22,157 nucleotides of DNA from Priapulus caudatus (lineage: Eukaryota; Priapulida; Priapulimorpha; Priapulimorphida; Priapulidae). The stretch lies in the NCBI RefSeq assembly GCF_000485595.1, contig NW_014581136.1:1-22157 (forward strand), given 5' to 3'. Below the pieces are notes generated by a model. The model worked only from the letters and a program-made list of their open reading frames with translations, was not told the DNA's origin and did not search any database. Of the stretch, positions 9,487-18,177 are shown one piece after another; the first letter of the stretch is position 1, and every line of letters starts with the position of its first letter. Both the position numbers and the translations under genes were made by a program.

Positions 9487-9610
9487 ATTCTTGCAGTGAC
9501 ATGCAGCGCTCCACACGGATAGACGCTAGGTCCACTTTTGTTCTTGGTATACATAAATGATCTCCCATCTGCACCTATTTTTGCTGTAAGACTGTTCGCA
9601 GATGACAAAT
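9487..9610 (+). pseudogene. Fragment of a second non-LTR reverse transcriptase (CR1/jockey-like)
   Basis: One frame reads SAPHG, a stop (TAG), then TLGPLLFLVYINDLP, followed after a short gap by VRLFADDK. This is the PQG(T/S).LGPLLF...INDLP block and the FADD palm motif of CR1/jockey-type elements. It differs in sequence type from the LINE at 7845-9180. The fragment stops just after FADD, where the foldback element begins. If the DNA between is skipped, the frame can be read on as K-LYTLIQP from 10334, which is compatible with the usual ADD(T)KLY region. This suggests that the foldback element split the fragment. Confidence 0.75.
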
Positions 9611-10333
9611 AAAATCAAGAGCGTATAAAGAAGGAGAGCATACAACGGTAAAATGCTGAAACTATGCTGCAGTATTAGTCGAATTAATAAACTTTTCCCG
9701 TTTTATCTTGACGATCCTTTGCAGTATTATTGATTAGCTGTCTTACCTTGTTCATATAAAACAAACCGCATGTCCCTACGATGCCCCTACGCTGAGATAA
9801 TGAGCGGTGAAAATCTGGTATTTTCGCCGAAAACCGACTCGAGATCAGTGTGTACTGCATCCGTCTCTCGAAGTGTTATTACTTCGAGAAACCTCGCGTG
9901 CTTCCGTCAATGATTGACAAATGGAATGAATGACGTCTGTTATTGATTGCCATAGTGATGACCCCCACCTGTGCCCACCTCACGCTGGATGTATAAACTC
10001 TGGTAGTATTACGTGAGTCAGCGCCACTATGGCGCTACACAGCGGCGACCGGAAGCGACACACTGGAAACACGTACGTATCCTACGTATCCTACACTAAT
10101 CTCGAGTCGGTTTTTGGTGAAAATACCAGATTTTCACCGCTCATTATCTCAGCGTAGGGGCATCGTAGGGACATGCGGTTTGTTTTATATGAACAAGGTA
10201 AGGCAGCTAATCAATAATACTGAATCAAAGGATCGTCAAAATAAAACGGGAAAAGTTTATTAATTCGACTAATACTGCAGCTTGGTTTCAGCATTTTACC
10301 GTTGTACGCTCTCCTTCTTTATCTGCTCTTGAT
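9611..10333. mobile_element. Foldback (long-inverted-repeat) DNA element
   Basis: The left arm (about 9614-9851) and right arm (about 10093-10333) are reverse complements with roughly ten substitutions and one 3-base indel, about 96% identity by eye over about 240 bp. The centre (9852-10092) is unique. The word aaat flanks the element (9607-9610 and 10334-10337) and may be a 4-bp target-site duplication; a 3-bp aaa reading is also possible. The arms contain a smaller hairpin, perfect on the right (ggtgaaaat, then accag, then attttcacc, about 10116-10138) and with one mismatch on the left. There is no transposase. The near-identity of the arms indicates a young element or recent gene conversion. 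A transcript across it would form a long double-stranded RNA hairpin. Confidence 0.85.
9872..9898. repeat. Perfect short hairpin in the foldback centre
   Basis: tctcgaagt and acttcgaga pair perfectly over 9 bp around the loop gttatt, inside the non-repeated centre of the foldback element. Further right in the same centre, acgtatcct is directly repeated (about 10073-10092). It may be a transposase-binding or structural site, or incidental. Confidence 0.6.
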
Positions 10334-10337
10334 AAAT

Positions 10338-11792
10338 TGTATACATTAATACAACCCAGACAATAGGTAGATATATACTAAGTTACTAACACTTACTTCT
10401 GTATATTATGCGCTTGCCTACCCCTATTTATAATATGCAATCCTCGCATAGGGATCAGCTTTCTAAATCAGTATTTTATCCGGCCGGTAAATTATCGAAG
10501 AAAATAGTAAAATGCATCAAGTTTTCTAAGCGTATAGATTATACGACCCTAGTGTATAGAGTATACTGATGTTATTGATCTATAACATCAAACTTGCAAA
10601 ATTAATGTAAGGTTTCTTAAATAACTAATAACCTAGACTGTTTCCAATTATTTTGCATTGAGCGCGAATGTGCATGTTTATTTATATCGTTAAATACATG
10701 TTATATTATGTTTATGTGATATTAGGTAAGATTGACAACACTTGTATCTCAACAATTACTATCTATGCTATTAAACTGCATTTCATTTAAATGGGTTGAA
10801 TTTTTCCGATTTCCACTTAATAGGAATCGAATTAAAATTAATTTAATAGTAATAATATTCATTATTCATATATTTTTGATATATGATGCTTCTCAAATAT
10901 TTGTTGTGGTTCTTTTTCGCATCGGTAATAAGCATTGTACCGATAAAGTCATTGTCGATGTTCAAACTTTTGTTTGCAGTGATTAGTTAAAATGTCACAT
11001 GTATACTATAACTGTTTTTAATTTTCTTGTAAACCAAAAAAAAGTTTGTAACTCAGGTTTCATATATTATAGAATATTCATTATCTTGGATTTTTGTCAT
11101 CATGTTATTTCGTAATCTACTGGAGTGGCTGACTGGAAGATTGAATTATTGTCATTTTGCCCTCCTTCACTGCTATTTATTTAGTTTCATTCGTTATAAA
11201 TTTGTCAGAAGTCAGAAAATTGCTTTTAAGCTACGCGTGTTTATCATTGAAAATATTCAAGATTGCTTCCACTCGTAGAGTCTCATTCACACTATAACAT
11301 AATAGTCAGATATATTCAGTCAAATCTCTGTCTATATTTTAGAATCAAAATGTACTGACTATGTTAATTGATAATGTGTACAAGCATTGAAAACCTGTGC
11401 GCTGCTTATTGATCGTGCGTGCACAAATACTTATTTCTCAAGCTTGAAGTTTTCTTGTGGCTAGTGTTGGCTAATAAAGCGGATTTGCTTGTGTTTCACT
11501 ATAATACCAACAAAGACATTTCAATACTTCTAATTTGAAGCGTTTTTAGATTAAAAACAAACGTACAATTTGCGTTAACAACGTACATGCATGATATCGC
11601 AAGTACATGATATCAAATTATTTGCAATAACACTTTTTATGTTTGTATTTCCTGGAGGATACGATGCGTTATAAAAAAGAAATAACACAAAGATGTACTG
11701 TCTTGTTTTATCCTCCATACGATTTCACTCTTTTTTCCTTATCTCGTCGTTCTCCATTCCTATTCATCATCAAATTTTGTTTATTTGTTGGT
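10338..11792. other. AT-rich region with no recognisable gene
   Basis: Strongly AT-rich throughout. The longest open frame (10732-10986) is Ile/Leu/Phe-rich as expected from composition and has no family resemblance. A short word tacatg..atgatatc is repeated near 11584-11614. If the CR1/jockey fragment resumes after the foldback, only the first 30 bases or so here belong to it. Confidence 0.5.
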
Positions 11793-11975
11793 TATCTTCT
11801 GTAGTCAATTGTGTGAGGTGTGCGTGCGGGCGTGCGTGTGCGTGTGCTGTTGTGCGCCGAGGCGTATGCGCTGCTCAGCCGCGAGCGCACGTGTTGTGCT
11901 GCAATAATGACTATAGTTGTGTGTGTAGTGTGTGTTGCGAGGAAGAGGAGAGAGAACTGCGTGCGCGCCAGCTAT
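11793..11975. repeat. GT/GC-rich low-complexity patch
   Basis: A run of gtgtgcgtgcgggcg-type words, with a sharp change from the AT-rich surroundings. Overlapping Cys/Arg/Ala-rich frames are likely composition artefacts. A gene cannot be excluded, but no domain is recognisable. Confidence 0.45.
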
Positions 11976-12187
11976 AATCAAGAAGTGGTTTATATACTTA
12001 CAGACATAAAATTTTCCTTATACGGCGAAGATTAAAATTACAAATAACTATATAATACCGCGTATACTAATTGTTTATCTAGATTGGTGTTTACAACACA
12101 AATAATTCATCACGATGGTATTATAATCTCAACCAACGAATTATATAACTGGCACACGTTTAGGTAAGGTAATCGTACACATTAAAC

Positions 12188-12352
12188 AATCAACATGTCA
12201 TTCATCAGCTTTATAACTTTAAGAAGTTTTCCCGCTTCCATCAAGCCAATTTCCATACTCCAGCTTACCCAAATCGTGGAAAGAAGCTGTAACACTCTGA
12301 AGTGCATTCGTTGGTACTTACAGCTTGTTCAGTCACATGTGTGCAGTGTGCA
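12188..12352 (-). repeat. Dispersed repeat, copy 1 (truncated by the Gypsy fragment)
   Basis: Shares collinear sequence with 17090-17245: aacatg..ca, tata..tttaa, tccagctt.ccc, ctgtaac, gtgcatt..tgg and, most clearly, cacatgtgtgcag. Both copies face the same way. On the minus strand the copies encode the similar short residues LHTC near the cacatgtgtgcag word. Copy 1 ends at an ambiguous base (12353), exactly where recognisable retrotransposon protein begins, so the Gypsy fragment or an assembly joint truncates it. Confidence 0.55.
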
Positions 12353-12389
12353 NTACCCAGACGGAACAGATCAACACGGGAGACCGATA

Positions 12390-13291
12390 GCCGTGAAACA
12401 CTCGACAGTAAAACTACATGCATATGGTGGATCGCAGATCAAGCAATATATGGCACACTCGAAGTACGCTGCCACCATAGGAGCAGAACGCATGACCTCC
12501 AGTTTTCATGTGACAGAGGCACAAGGATACACGATGCTAGGACTGCGCTCGCCTATAGCATTAAAACTAGTAACACTGAACTGTGAAAATAAGTCCGCAT
12601 TCTCAGGTTGCCACGAGAGCAGTGAAATCTCAGCGGTGAAAAAGGAATATAATACAACCAAGGAAAAGTCAAGCGTAACGATATTTGGATCGATCGCCAC
12701 TGATCCAAAAGAAGACATTATGAAGCTATAACCAGATTGTTTCCAAGGAATAGGACTGTTTCCAGGAGAATACCACATTCGGTTACGTATGGATGCAGAA
12801 CCAGTCCTACAGCCACCGCGACGTGTTCCAGAATCGTTAAAACAACCGATTAAGCAGGAGTTACAGCGCATATTAGACCTAGACATTATCGTCTAGGTCG
12901 GTGACGTGGTAGTAGAAGTGGTAGACGTACCGACAGACTGGGTGAATGGTCTAGTGTGTGTCACGAAACCGAACTGTGATTTGAGAATTTGTCTGGACCC
13001 ACGGCAACTCAACAATGCAGTCAAGAGAGAGCATTATTACACACCAACCTTGGACGATGTATTACCGAAGCTTACAGGTGCAAAGGTGTTTAGCATCTTA
13101 GATGCCCGATCGGGTTATTGAAAACTCAGCGACGAATCAAAATTGCTTACAACGTTCAACACACCTTTTGGGCAATATTGTTTCAAAGAATTACCATTCG
13201 GTATTGTCTCAGCCCAAGACGTTTTCCAGAAGAAAGTTGACCAGACCTTTGAGAACATACCGGGTGTAGTAGGCATATTGCTGATGCCATA
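12390..13291 (+). pseudogene. Gypsy pol: protease C-terminus and reverse transcriptase N-terminal half
   Basis: One frame carries the protease end: LHAYGGSQIKQY near 12412-12450 and MLGLRSPIAL near 12534-12565. The Asp-Thr-Gly active site is absent. The frame continues into reverse transcriptase: FPGEYHIRLRMDAEP near 12768-12806, NCDLRICLDPRQLN near 12970-13014, FSILDARSGY at about 13089-13118, and PFGIVSAQDVFQ near 13195-13230. Three in-frame stops interrupt it, at 12729-12731, 12894-12896 and 13119-13121; the last falls where this family usually has Trp. Near 13278 a two-base insertion shifts the frame within the catalytic block, and the second Asp of the palm motif reads as Ala (GAT GCC at 13283-13288). 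Confidence 0.88.
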
Positions 13292-13936
13292 GTGGTACTT
13301 GGTGCCAACGATGCTGAGCACGATGCAAATCTCGTCAAGGTTCTAGAGCGAACACGGGAAGTAAAACTAAAGTTGAATCCAAGTAAGTGTGTAATAACGA
13401 AGCAAAGGATTAAGTTCTTTGGCAACTATCTCACTGACAAAGGTCTAGAGCCAGACCCTGACAAGATAGCTGATATAACAGATATGCCATCACCGCAATC
13501 TGCCAGCGAGCTACAATCTATACTTGGTTTGGCAAACTACCTGGGAAGGTACACACCGATGTTAGCCACGATCACGGCACCGCTCATAAATCCTACGAAA
13601 AAGGATATGGATTTCATCTGGACCCATGAACACCAGGCAGCACTCAATCAGTTGAAGATAGCCATTAGCTCATCAAAGGTGCTAGCATATTTCGACCCAT
13701 CGAAGCCGATGACTGTACAGACAGATGCCAGCAAACGGGGAGTTACATATGCTAGTAAAAGCTTGACAAAAACGGAAAGCAACTATGCTAACATTGAAAG
13801 AGAAATGCTCGCTGTGGTGTTTGGACTGGAGAGTTTTCACTACTACATATATGGTAGACACGTAATGGTAGAATCCGATCACAAGCCATTACAGAGTAAT
13901 GCAACAAGAGCCTGTCAAGTGCACCATCAAGACTAA
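13292..13936 (+). pseudogene. Gypsy pol: reverse transcriptase thumb and RNase H
   Basis: After the frameshift an uninterrupted frame covers the thumb region (KLNPSKCVITKQRIKFFGNY, then SELQSILGLANYLGRYTP) and RNase H. The RNase H residues seen are Asp in QTDASK, Glu in ANIEREMLAV and Asp in VESDHKPL. About a dozen residues usual between the DASK..G and the YASKSLT motif are absent, an in-frame deletion near 13740. Near 13890-13925 a further shortening moves the reading into another frame, so the 13936 stop is not a natural end. Confidence 0.88.
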
Positions 13937-15376
13937 TGCGTATGCTATTACGTGTGCAGAGGTATGATTTCAAGGTTACGTATGTACTAGAAAAAACACC
14001 AATTGCTGATGCATTATCGAGAGTTCTGATCGCAGGGAGAGCAATCCCTGACATGGATGTTATAGTGCATGAGATGGTAAACGTAGTACAGACATGCTTG
14101 CAGCAAATCAAGCAGATGACCAGCAAAGACACTGTCCTTACAACTCTCAAGGAGATAGTTATGACAGGTTGGCCCGATCTACGGAAGAACTGTCCAAAGG
14201 TAATACACGAGTATTGGAACTATCGAGATGAAATTAGCATCTATAACGGCATTCTTGTTAAAGGAGACAGAGTTATCGTCCCTAAGAAGATGCAGGAGAA
14301 TGTGATGAAGAAGATACACACAGGACATCAAGGAGTTGAGAAGTGTCGACTGAGAGCCAGAGCAACTATTTTCTGGTGTGGAATTAATGCTGATATCGAA
14401 ATGATGGTCAAGGAGTGCGCTGCGTGTCAAAGAAACTAGACATCACAGGCACCGGAGCCAATGATACACATTGAAGCACAGAGACCATGGCAAATGATTG
14501 GTTCTGACTTATTCGTGTGGAATCAGGCGCATTACCTCATTGTGGTAGACTATTATAGCTCATTCCCAATTGTGAGGAAGCTATCAACCGTAACATCAGC
14601 AGGTGTGATTAAAAGCTTGAGATAAATCCTAGCAGAGTATGGAATCTCAGAAGCAATCATATCTGACAACGAGCCGCAGTATAGCAGCAGTGAATTTGCG
14701 AAATTCGCAGAAGAGTACGGGTTCAAGCATGTAACCAGCAACCCAAATTATCCCCAGGCGAATGGAAAAGCGGAAAGATATGTTGGTCTTATAAAGAAGA
14801 CGCTAGAAAAAGCTCAAGAATCTGGACAGGATCCCGCGCTAACATTGCAGTGTATTCGTATTACGCTACTGAGTGCAAGAATATCATCCCCGGTCGAGCT
14901 GTTATTCAACCGTAAGATACAGTCGAACTTACCTATGGTTAACATGACTGCGAAGGACGAAGAAGTACAGGAAGGGATGATAGACAAGCAAGATAGATCC
15001 CAGGCTCGGTATGATGCTCATACAAAACCGTTACCTGAACTACAAGCTCGACAAAGTGCTAGGATACAGCACCCAGTGACAAAGAGATGGGAACCTGCTT
15101 TAGTTAAAAACGAGTGCACAGAACTACCTCGTTCGTATATTGTCGAAGCTGAGACGGGTGGACGGTATAGACGGAACAGGAGACAGATTAATTAGACAGG
15201 CAGGAGAAAATTTTAATTTTCAGAGGGAACTAGAAACTGACGGACATAACAAGATAGAGACACCTGTTAGTGTTACCAGTGTACCACACGCTACACTTAA
15301 CAGCTCACATAGTGACAACACGTATGTCACGAGATCAGGCCGAGCGGTTAAGGCACCAGTGAGGTTTAATTTGTAA
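13921..15376 (+). pseudogene. Gypsy pol: integrase and C-terminal tail
   Basis: The frame resumes with RVQRYDFKVTYV and PIADALSR, the standard end of RNase H, then the integrase. A zinc-binding His-His/Cys-Cys domain spans HTGHQGVEKC to ECAACQ (about 14317-14430). The DDE core has Asp in MIGSDLF (near 14500), Asp in ISDNEPQY (14665-14667; the Gly usual after the Asn is Glu here) and Glu in NGKAERYV (near 14770). Stops lie at 14437-14439 and 14623-14625. The C-terminal part ends SYIVEAETGGRYRRNRRQIN with a stop at 15193-15195. One frame over, YVTRSGRAVKAPVRF closes at 15376, matching the usual Gypsy pol terminus, so there is one more frameshift near 15195. Confidence 0.88.
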
Positions 15377-15477
15377 TGTATATGCTAAGCAGTGAAGTAC
15401 CCTGCGGATTTTGAGTTACATATATATTTCTAGTGCATGCCTATGAAGCACTCACGCAGGAAGTGTTTATTTTCATT

Positions 15478-15489
15478 AAAGAGGAGAGA
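15478..15489 (+). other. Polypurine tract of the Gypsy element
   Basis: aaagaggagaga lies immediately before a TG-starting LTR and about 100 bp after the end of pol. It is in the right place to prime plus-strand synthesis. Confidence 0.75.
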
Positions 15490-15893
15490 TGTTATGATAT
15501 ATGACCACCAGACGTCGCACAAAGGGAGATGTGTGTCGCGTGGTATGCACGCATGATGTAGAATCAATTCAAACGAGTTATTCTAAAAAGATATCTGCGT
15601 TGACTTTGCACATGCGTGAGCATCAAACATAACAGCTTGCTTATCACAGATTTACACTTGCATAATTCATACGTAACCTTTTTTCTCAGGAACCCGGATG
15701 ATCCCGATCCCACCTACATTACACAGCTCTCGAGTCATTTTATCGGCTATACACTGCCTCTGTTTATTCAATGCAATATTTTGCTTTTTGCTCGCTTCTG
15801 CAACCTTCTCTCCTGTTCTCTTCTTGTTTTATTTCCTCCACGAAGAAATTCTACTGAATGTGCTCCAGAATAGTAGACGTAGGTTAGTATAAT
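15490..15893 (+). repeat. 3' LTR of the Gypsy element (right edge approximate)
   Basis: It begins tgttatgatatatgacc directly after the polypurine tract. No second copy was found upstream, so the right end cannot be fixed. A change of character near 15880-15900 is used as a provisional limit. The open frames at 15616-15892 lie within this LTR and are not treated as genes. Confidence 0.6.
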
Positions 15894-15930
15894 AATAGAT
15901 GGCACTAAGAGTTTCTCCTACGGCTGGGAC

Positions 15931-15962
15931 TACCCTAACCCTACCCCTACCCCTACCCCTAA
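15931..15962 (+). repeat. Short telomere-like (CCCTAA/CCCCTA) tract
   Basis: Two ccctaa-like units followed by three cccta(c) units, about 32 bases, just outside the provisional 3' LTR edge. It could be an interstitial telomeric sequence or a simple C-rich microsatellite. Confidence 0.6.
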
Positions 15963-16318
15963 TAGTAATACCGATAACTATTACTGAAGTTAGATCATAG
16001 GAATAAGTTCAAATAGTTGTGTAATCATTCAAATACTGTATCTTCCTACTAAATTTCTTAATAATTATTACACAGAATAAGGAAACAAGACAAAATGAAC
16101 AGTTGTAAGCACAAAACGTTTCGTCAACTTAAACGTAGTTCGTTTTTTTAACAATTAATGTGTGCCGAACGAGCATCGAATACAAGGGCATAATTGAATA
16201 TTATGTTCGCAATGGAAGCAGATGGGTTCCCACAAAATAAAATTAACTATTTGCTTGAAGAAAATGTTATTCAAAGAAGATACATTGCTAATGAATCAGC
16301 AAATTCAGAAAATATCAC
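15963..16318. other. AT-rich spacer with no recognised feature
   Basis: No gene, repeat or structured element was seen between the telomere-like tract and the tandem array. Confidence 0.45.
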
Positions 16319-16990
16319 ATAAACTAACCGCTCTTTATTGTATATTTTCCTACCACGCATAGCCCCACGTATAATATAGCCTATGCGCGATACCGCGCGT
16401 GCATATTTTCACTCTAATTAAACTAACCGCGCTTTACTAAACTCAACACTCAGGTAGATCATAGCTACGACATGTGTCTATGATTGGTAGAATTACTAGA
16501 AATGTCACTCAACTCGTTCACGAGATATAAGAGCAAGTATACATTCCTACCACCCATAGCCCCGCGTATAATAGCCTATGCGCGATACCGCGCGTGCATA
16601 TTTTCACTCTAATTAAACTAACCGCGCTTTATTAAACTCAACACTCAGGTAGAACATAGCTAAGACATGTGTCTATGATTGGGAGAATTTCTAGAAATGT
16701 CACTCAACTCGTTCGCTAGATATAAGAGCAAGTATACATTCCTACCACCCATAGCCCCGCGTATAACAGACTATATAGCGATACAGCACGTGCATATTTT
16801 TGCATTAATTAAACTATCCGCGCGTTATTGTACTCAACACTCGCACAGATCATAACTAAGACATGGGTCTATGACAGCTAGGTAGCATTTCTAGAAATGT
16901 CACTCAACTCGTTCACGAGATATAAGAGCAGGTACACTTTCCTACCACCCATAGCCCTGCGTATAATAGCCTGCGCCAGCTACCGCTGCT
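16319..16990. repeat. Tandem satellite array, unit about 195-200 bp, about 3.3 copies
   Basis: The landmark cctaccac(c/g)catagccc starts at 16349, 16546, 16741 and 16941, giving periods of 197, 195 and 200. Each full unit also carries a cgcgataccgcgcgtgc-like word (weakest in unit 3), tctaattaaacta, a hairpin-forming atcatag...ctatgat with agacatgtgtct inside (decaying in later units), and a conserved gaaatgtcactcaactcgtt followed by agatataagagca. Copy 4 stops after about 50 bases. A shortened flank (aaactaaccgctctttattg) precedes copy 1. Units 1 and 2 are the most alike. Arrays of this unit size occur inside some Helitron-like and pearl-type elements of molluscs, but no element ends were identified here. 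Confidence 0.9.
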
Positions 16991-17089
16991 GAATCATAAT
17001 ACGGCAATGCGTTTTATTAGATCAGTGTTCAAACGTACGGTTATTTACAAAAAGCTTTCATGGCCACATGTTAGGTAGATTAAAAACAC

Positions 17090-17245
17090 TAAAAAAACAT
17101 GACACAGTCAAGTAGTAGTATACCTTAAAGGTTTCAATACTTTCTCAATTAATTCCTAGTCCAGCTTCCCCTTTGGAAATAAACTGTAACAATTGAGTTG
17201 CATTTGTAGGTATTCCACACTGCTCCAGTTCACATGTGTGCAGCA
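17090..17245 (-). repeat. Dispersed repeat, copy 2
   Basis: Second copy of the repeat at 12188-12352, in the same orientation. The most conserved part is cacatgtgtgcag (near 17230). On the minus strand an open frame (17145-17357) reads through it with LHTCELEQCGIPTNATQLLQ. The frame is 70 codons, matches no family I recognise, and may be a remnant of a transposon gene. Confidence 0.55.
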
Positions 17246-17625
17246 TGCTCGCTTCTACATAGAGCCAAGCTGATCTTACATGTGAGTCTGACAGTTCGAG
17301 ATGTACTTTCTGCTGACATCTGTACGGCATCGCCCTAGAGTTATTATGCATGGCCATGTGTGATTATAGGGTGTTTTCAGAGTTAACTCTTCACTTCAAA
17401 TGTTACATTTAAATGATTTTTTCTTTCGTCTTTTTTTTTGTCGTTTTTGGGAAATCAAAATTTGCCAAGGTGAACAGCGAATTGTAAATGACGTACGGCG
17501 CTGCAAGACCTGCACGGGTTCATTCTGTATCGTTTATGTACCTTCGTACCGCTACAAAGGCCAAGAACATTAGCCGCGCCTGCATGCCAATTGCCTAGCC
17601 GTAGGCATATCGCGTACCGGACCTT
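17246..17625. other. Spacer with no recognised gene
   Basis: Includes the continuation of the minus-strand frame to 17357 and a T-rich patch near 17418-17450. Nothing else recognised. Confidence 0.4.
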
Positions 17626-17838
17626 TTGTCAAGTGGATTCACTCCCTCTGGAGTCTGGACTACAAGAAATTTGGATCAGGGTGTAAGCGATTTTTTCGAC
17701 GAAGACGTGTCCCTGCCAGCAAATAGTATGCGGGAGGCACGGGCTCAGCGCAATATCAGCTCCGATCCATCAAGCAAAGCCAAAATCATACGCGGGCTGA
17801 AAATTGCTAGGGGCGTTACAACTTCCGTCCTTAGATGA
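17626..17838 (+). CDS. Possible unrecognised coding segment (70 codons)
   Basis: An open frame ends at TGA 17836-17838 and contains SGVWTTRNLDQGVSDFFDEDVS and, toward the end, SKAKIIRGLKIARGV. Its composition is balanced, with an acidic middle and basic end, and its bases are less AT-rich than the flanks. It has no ATG at its start (the frame opens at TTG), so it would have to be an exon or a transposon remnant. I do not recognise the family. It may be chance. Confidence 0.2.
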   Translation: MSSGFTPSGVWTTRNLDQGVSDFFDEDVSLPANSMREARAQRNISSDPSSKAKIIRGLKIARGVTTSVLR

Positions 17839-18177
17839 CTCTGAAATATCATATCTGGCCTTATTATATTAATATAATAGAGGACGACTCTGAAATTATA
17901 AGCAGTATGTAAGCTTCTGGTTAATTCAATAGGGTATTATGAAGAAACAAGTAAGGATGTCCTATCTTGTATAGCGGAGTGAAGCCTTCTGTCTGATATT
18001 GTTAGGTGGCACTTGAGGTTGTTACAAAACACGTGTTGCTCTGTGTGGTTTCGCCATAATTATTTTGCCGGCCGATGCAAGCTATGTAGACAGACACCCT
18101 GAGTGAAATTACAACAGCTTTATTTAGAATAATGGACAACGGATAATATTAATCAACAAAACAACCGCTGCTACATT
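17839..18177. other. AT-rich spacer with an 18-bp palindrome
   Basis: tattatattaatataata near 17862-17880 is a perfect palindrome. No gene was seen. Confidence 0.4.

Larger units (their letters stand above)
12354..15893 (+). mobile_element. 5'-truncated Ty3/Gypsy LTR retrotransposon
   Basis: The order is a protease C-terminal remnant, reverse transcriptase, RNase H, HHCC/DDE integrase, a terminal pol tail, a polypurine tract and a 3' LTR. That is the Gypsy order, with integrase after RNase H. No 5' LTR, primer-binding site or gag was found. The left limit is at an ambiguous base (12353). The right limit of the LTR is uncertain without a partner LTR. Multiple stops and frameshifts make it non-autonomous and dead. 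Confidence 0.9.

Noticed and set aside
10732-10986. Membrane protein gene
   Set aside because: The Ile/Leu/Phe richness follows from AT-rich sequence. There is no homology, no splice sites were noted, and the frame is short.
10338-12187. Hidden 5' LTR of the Gypsy element
   Set aside because: Neither the tgttatgatat start nor internal words of the 3' LTR recur upstream. A tcttgttttatcctcc word near 11700 resembles part of the LTR but is isolated and pyrimidine-rich.
15616-15892. Hypothetical protein in the 3' LTR
   Set aside because: The frames lie wholly in the LTR and have no recognisable domain.
16319-16990. CRISPR-like array
   Set aside because: The whole 197-bp unit is repeated with no unique spacers, and the context is eukaryotic.
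16319-16990. Hammerhead ribozyme in the tandem array
   Set aside because: The conserved ctgatga and gaaa core was not found in the required arrangement on either strand of the units.
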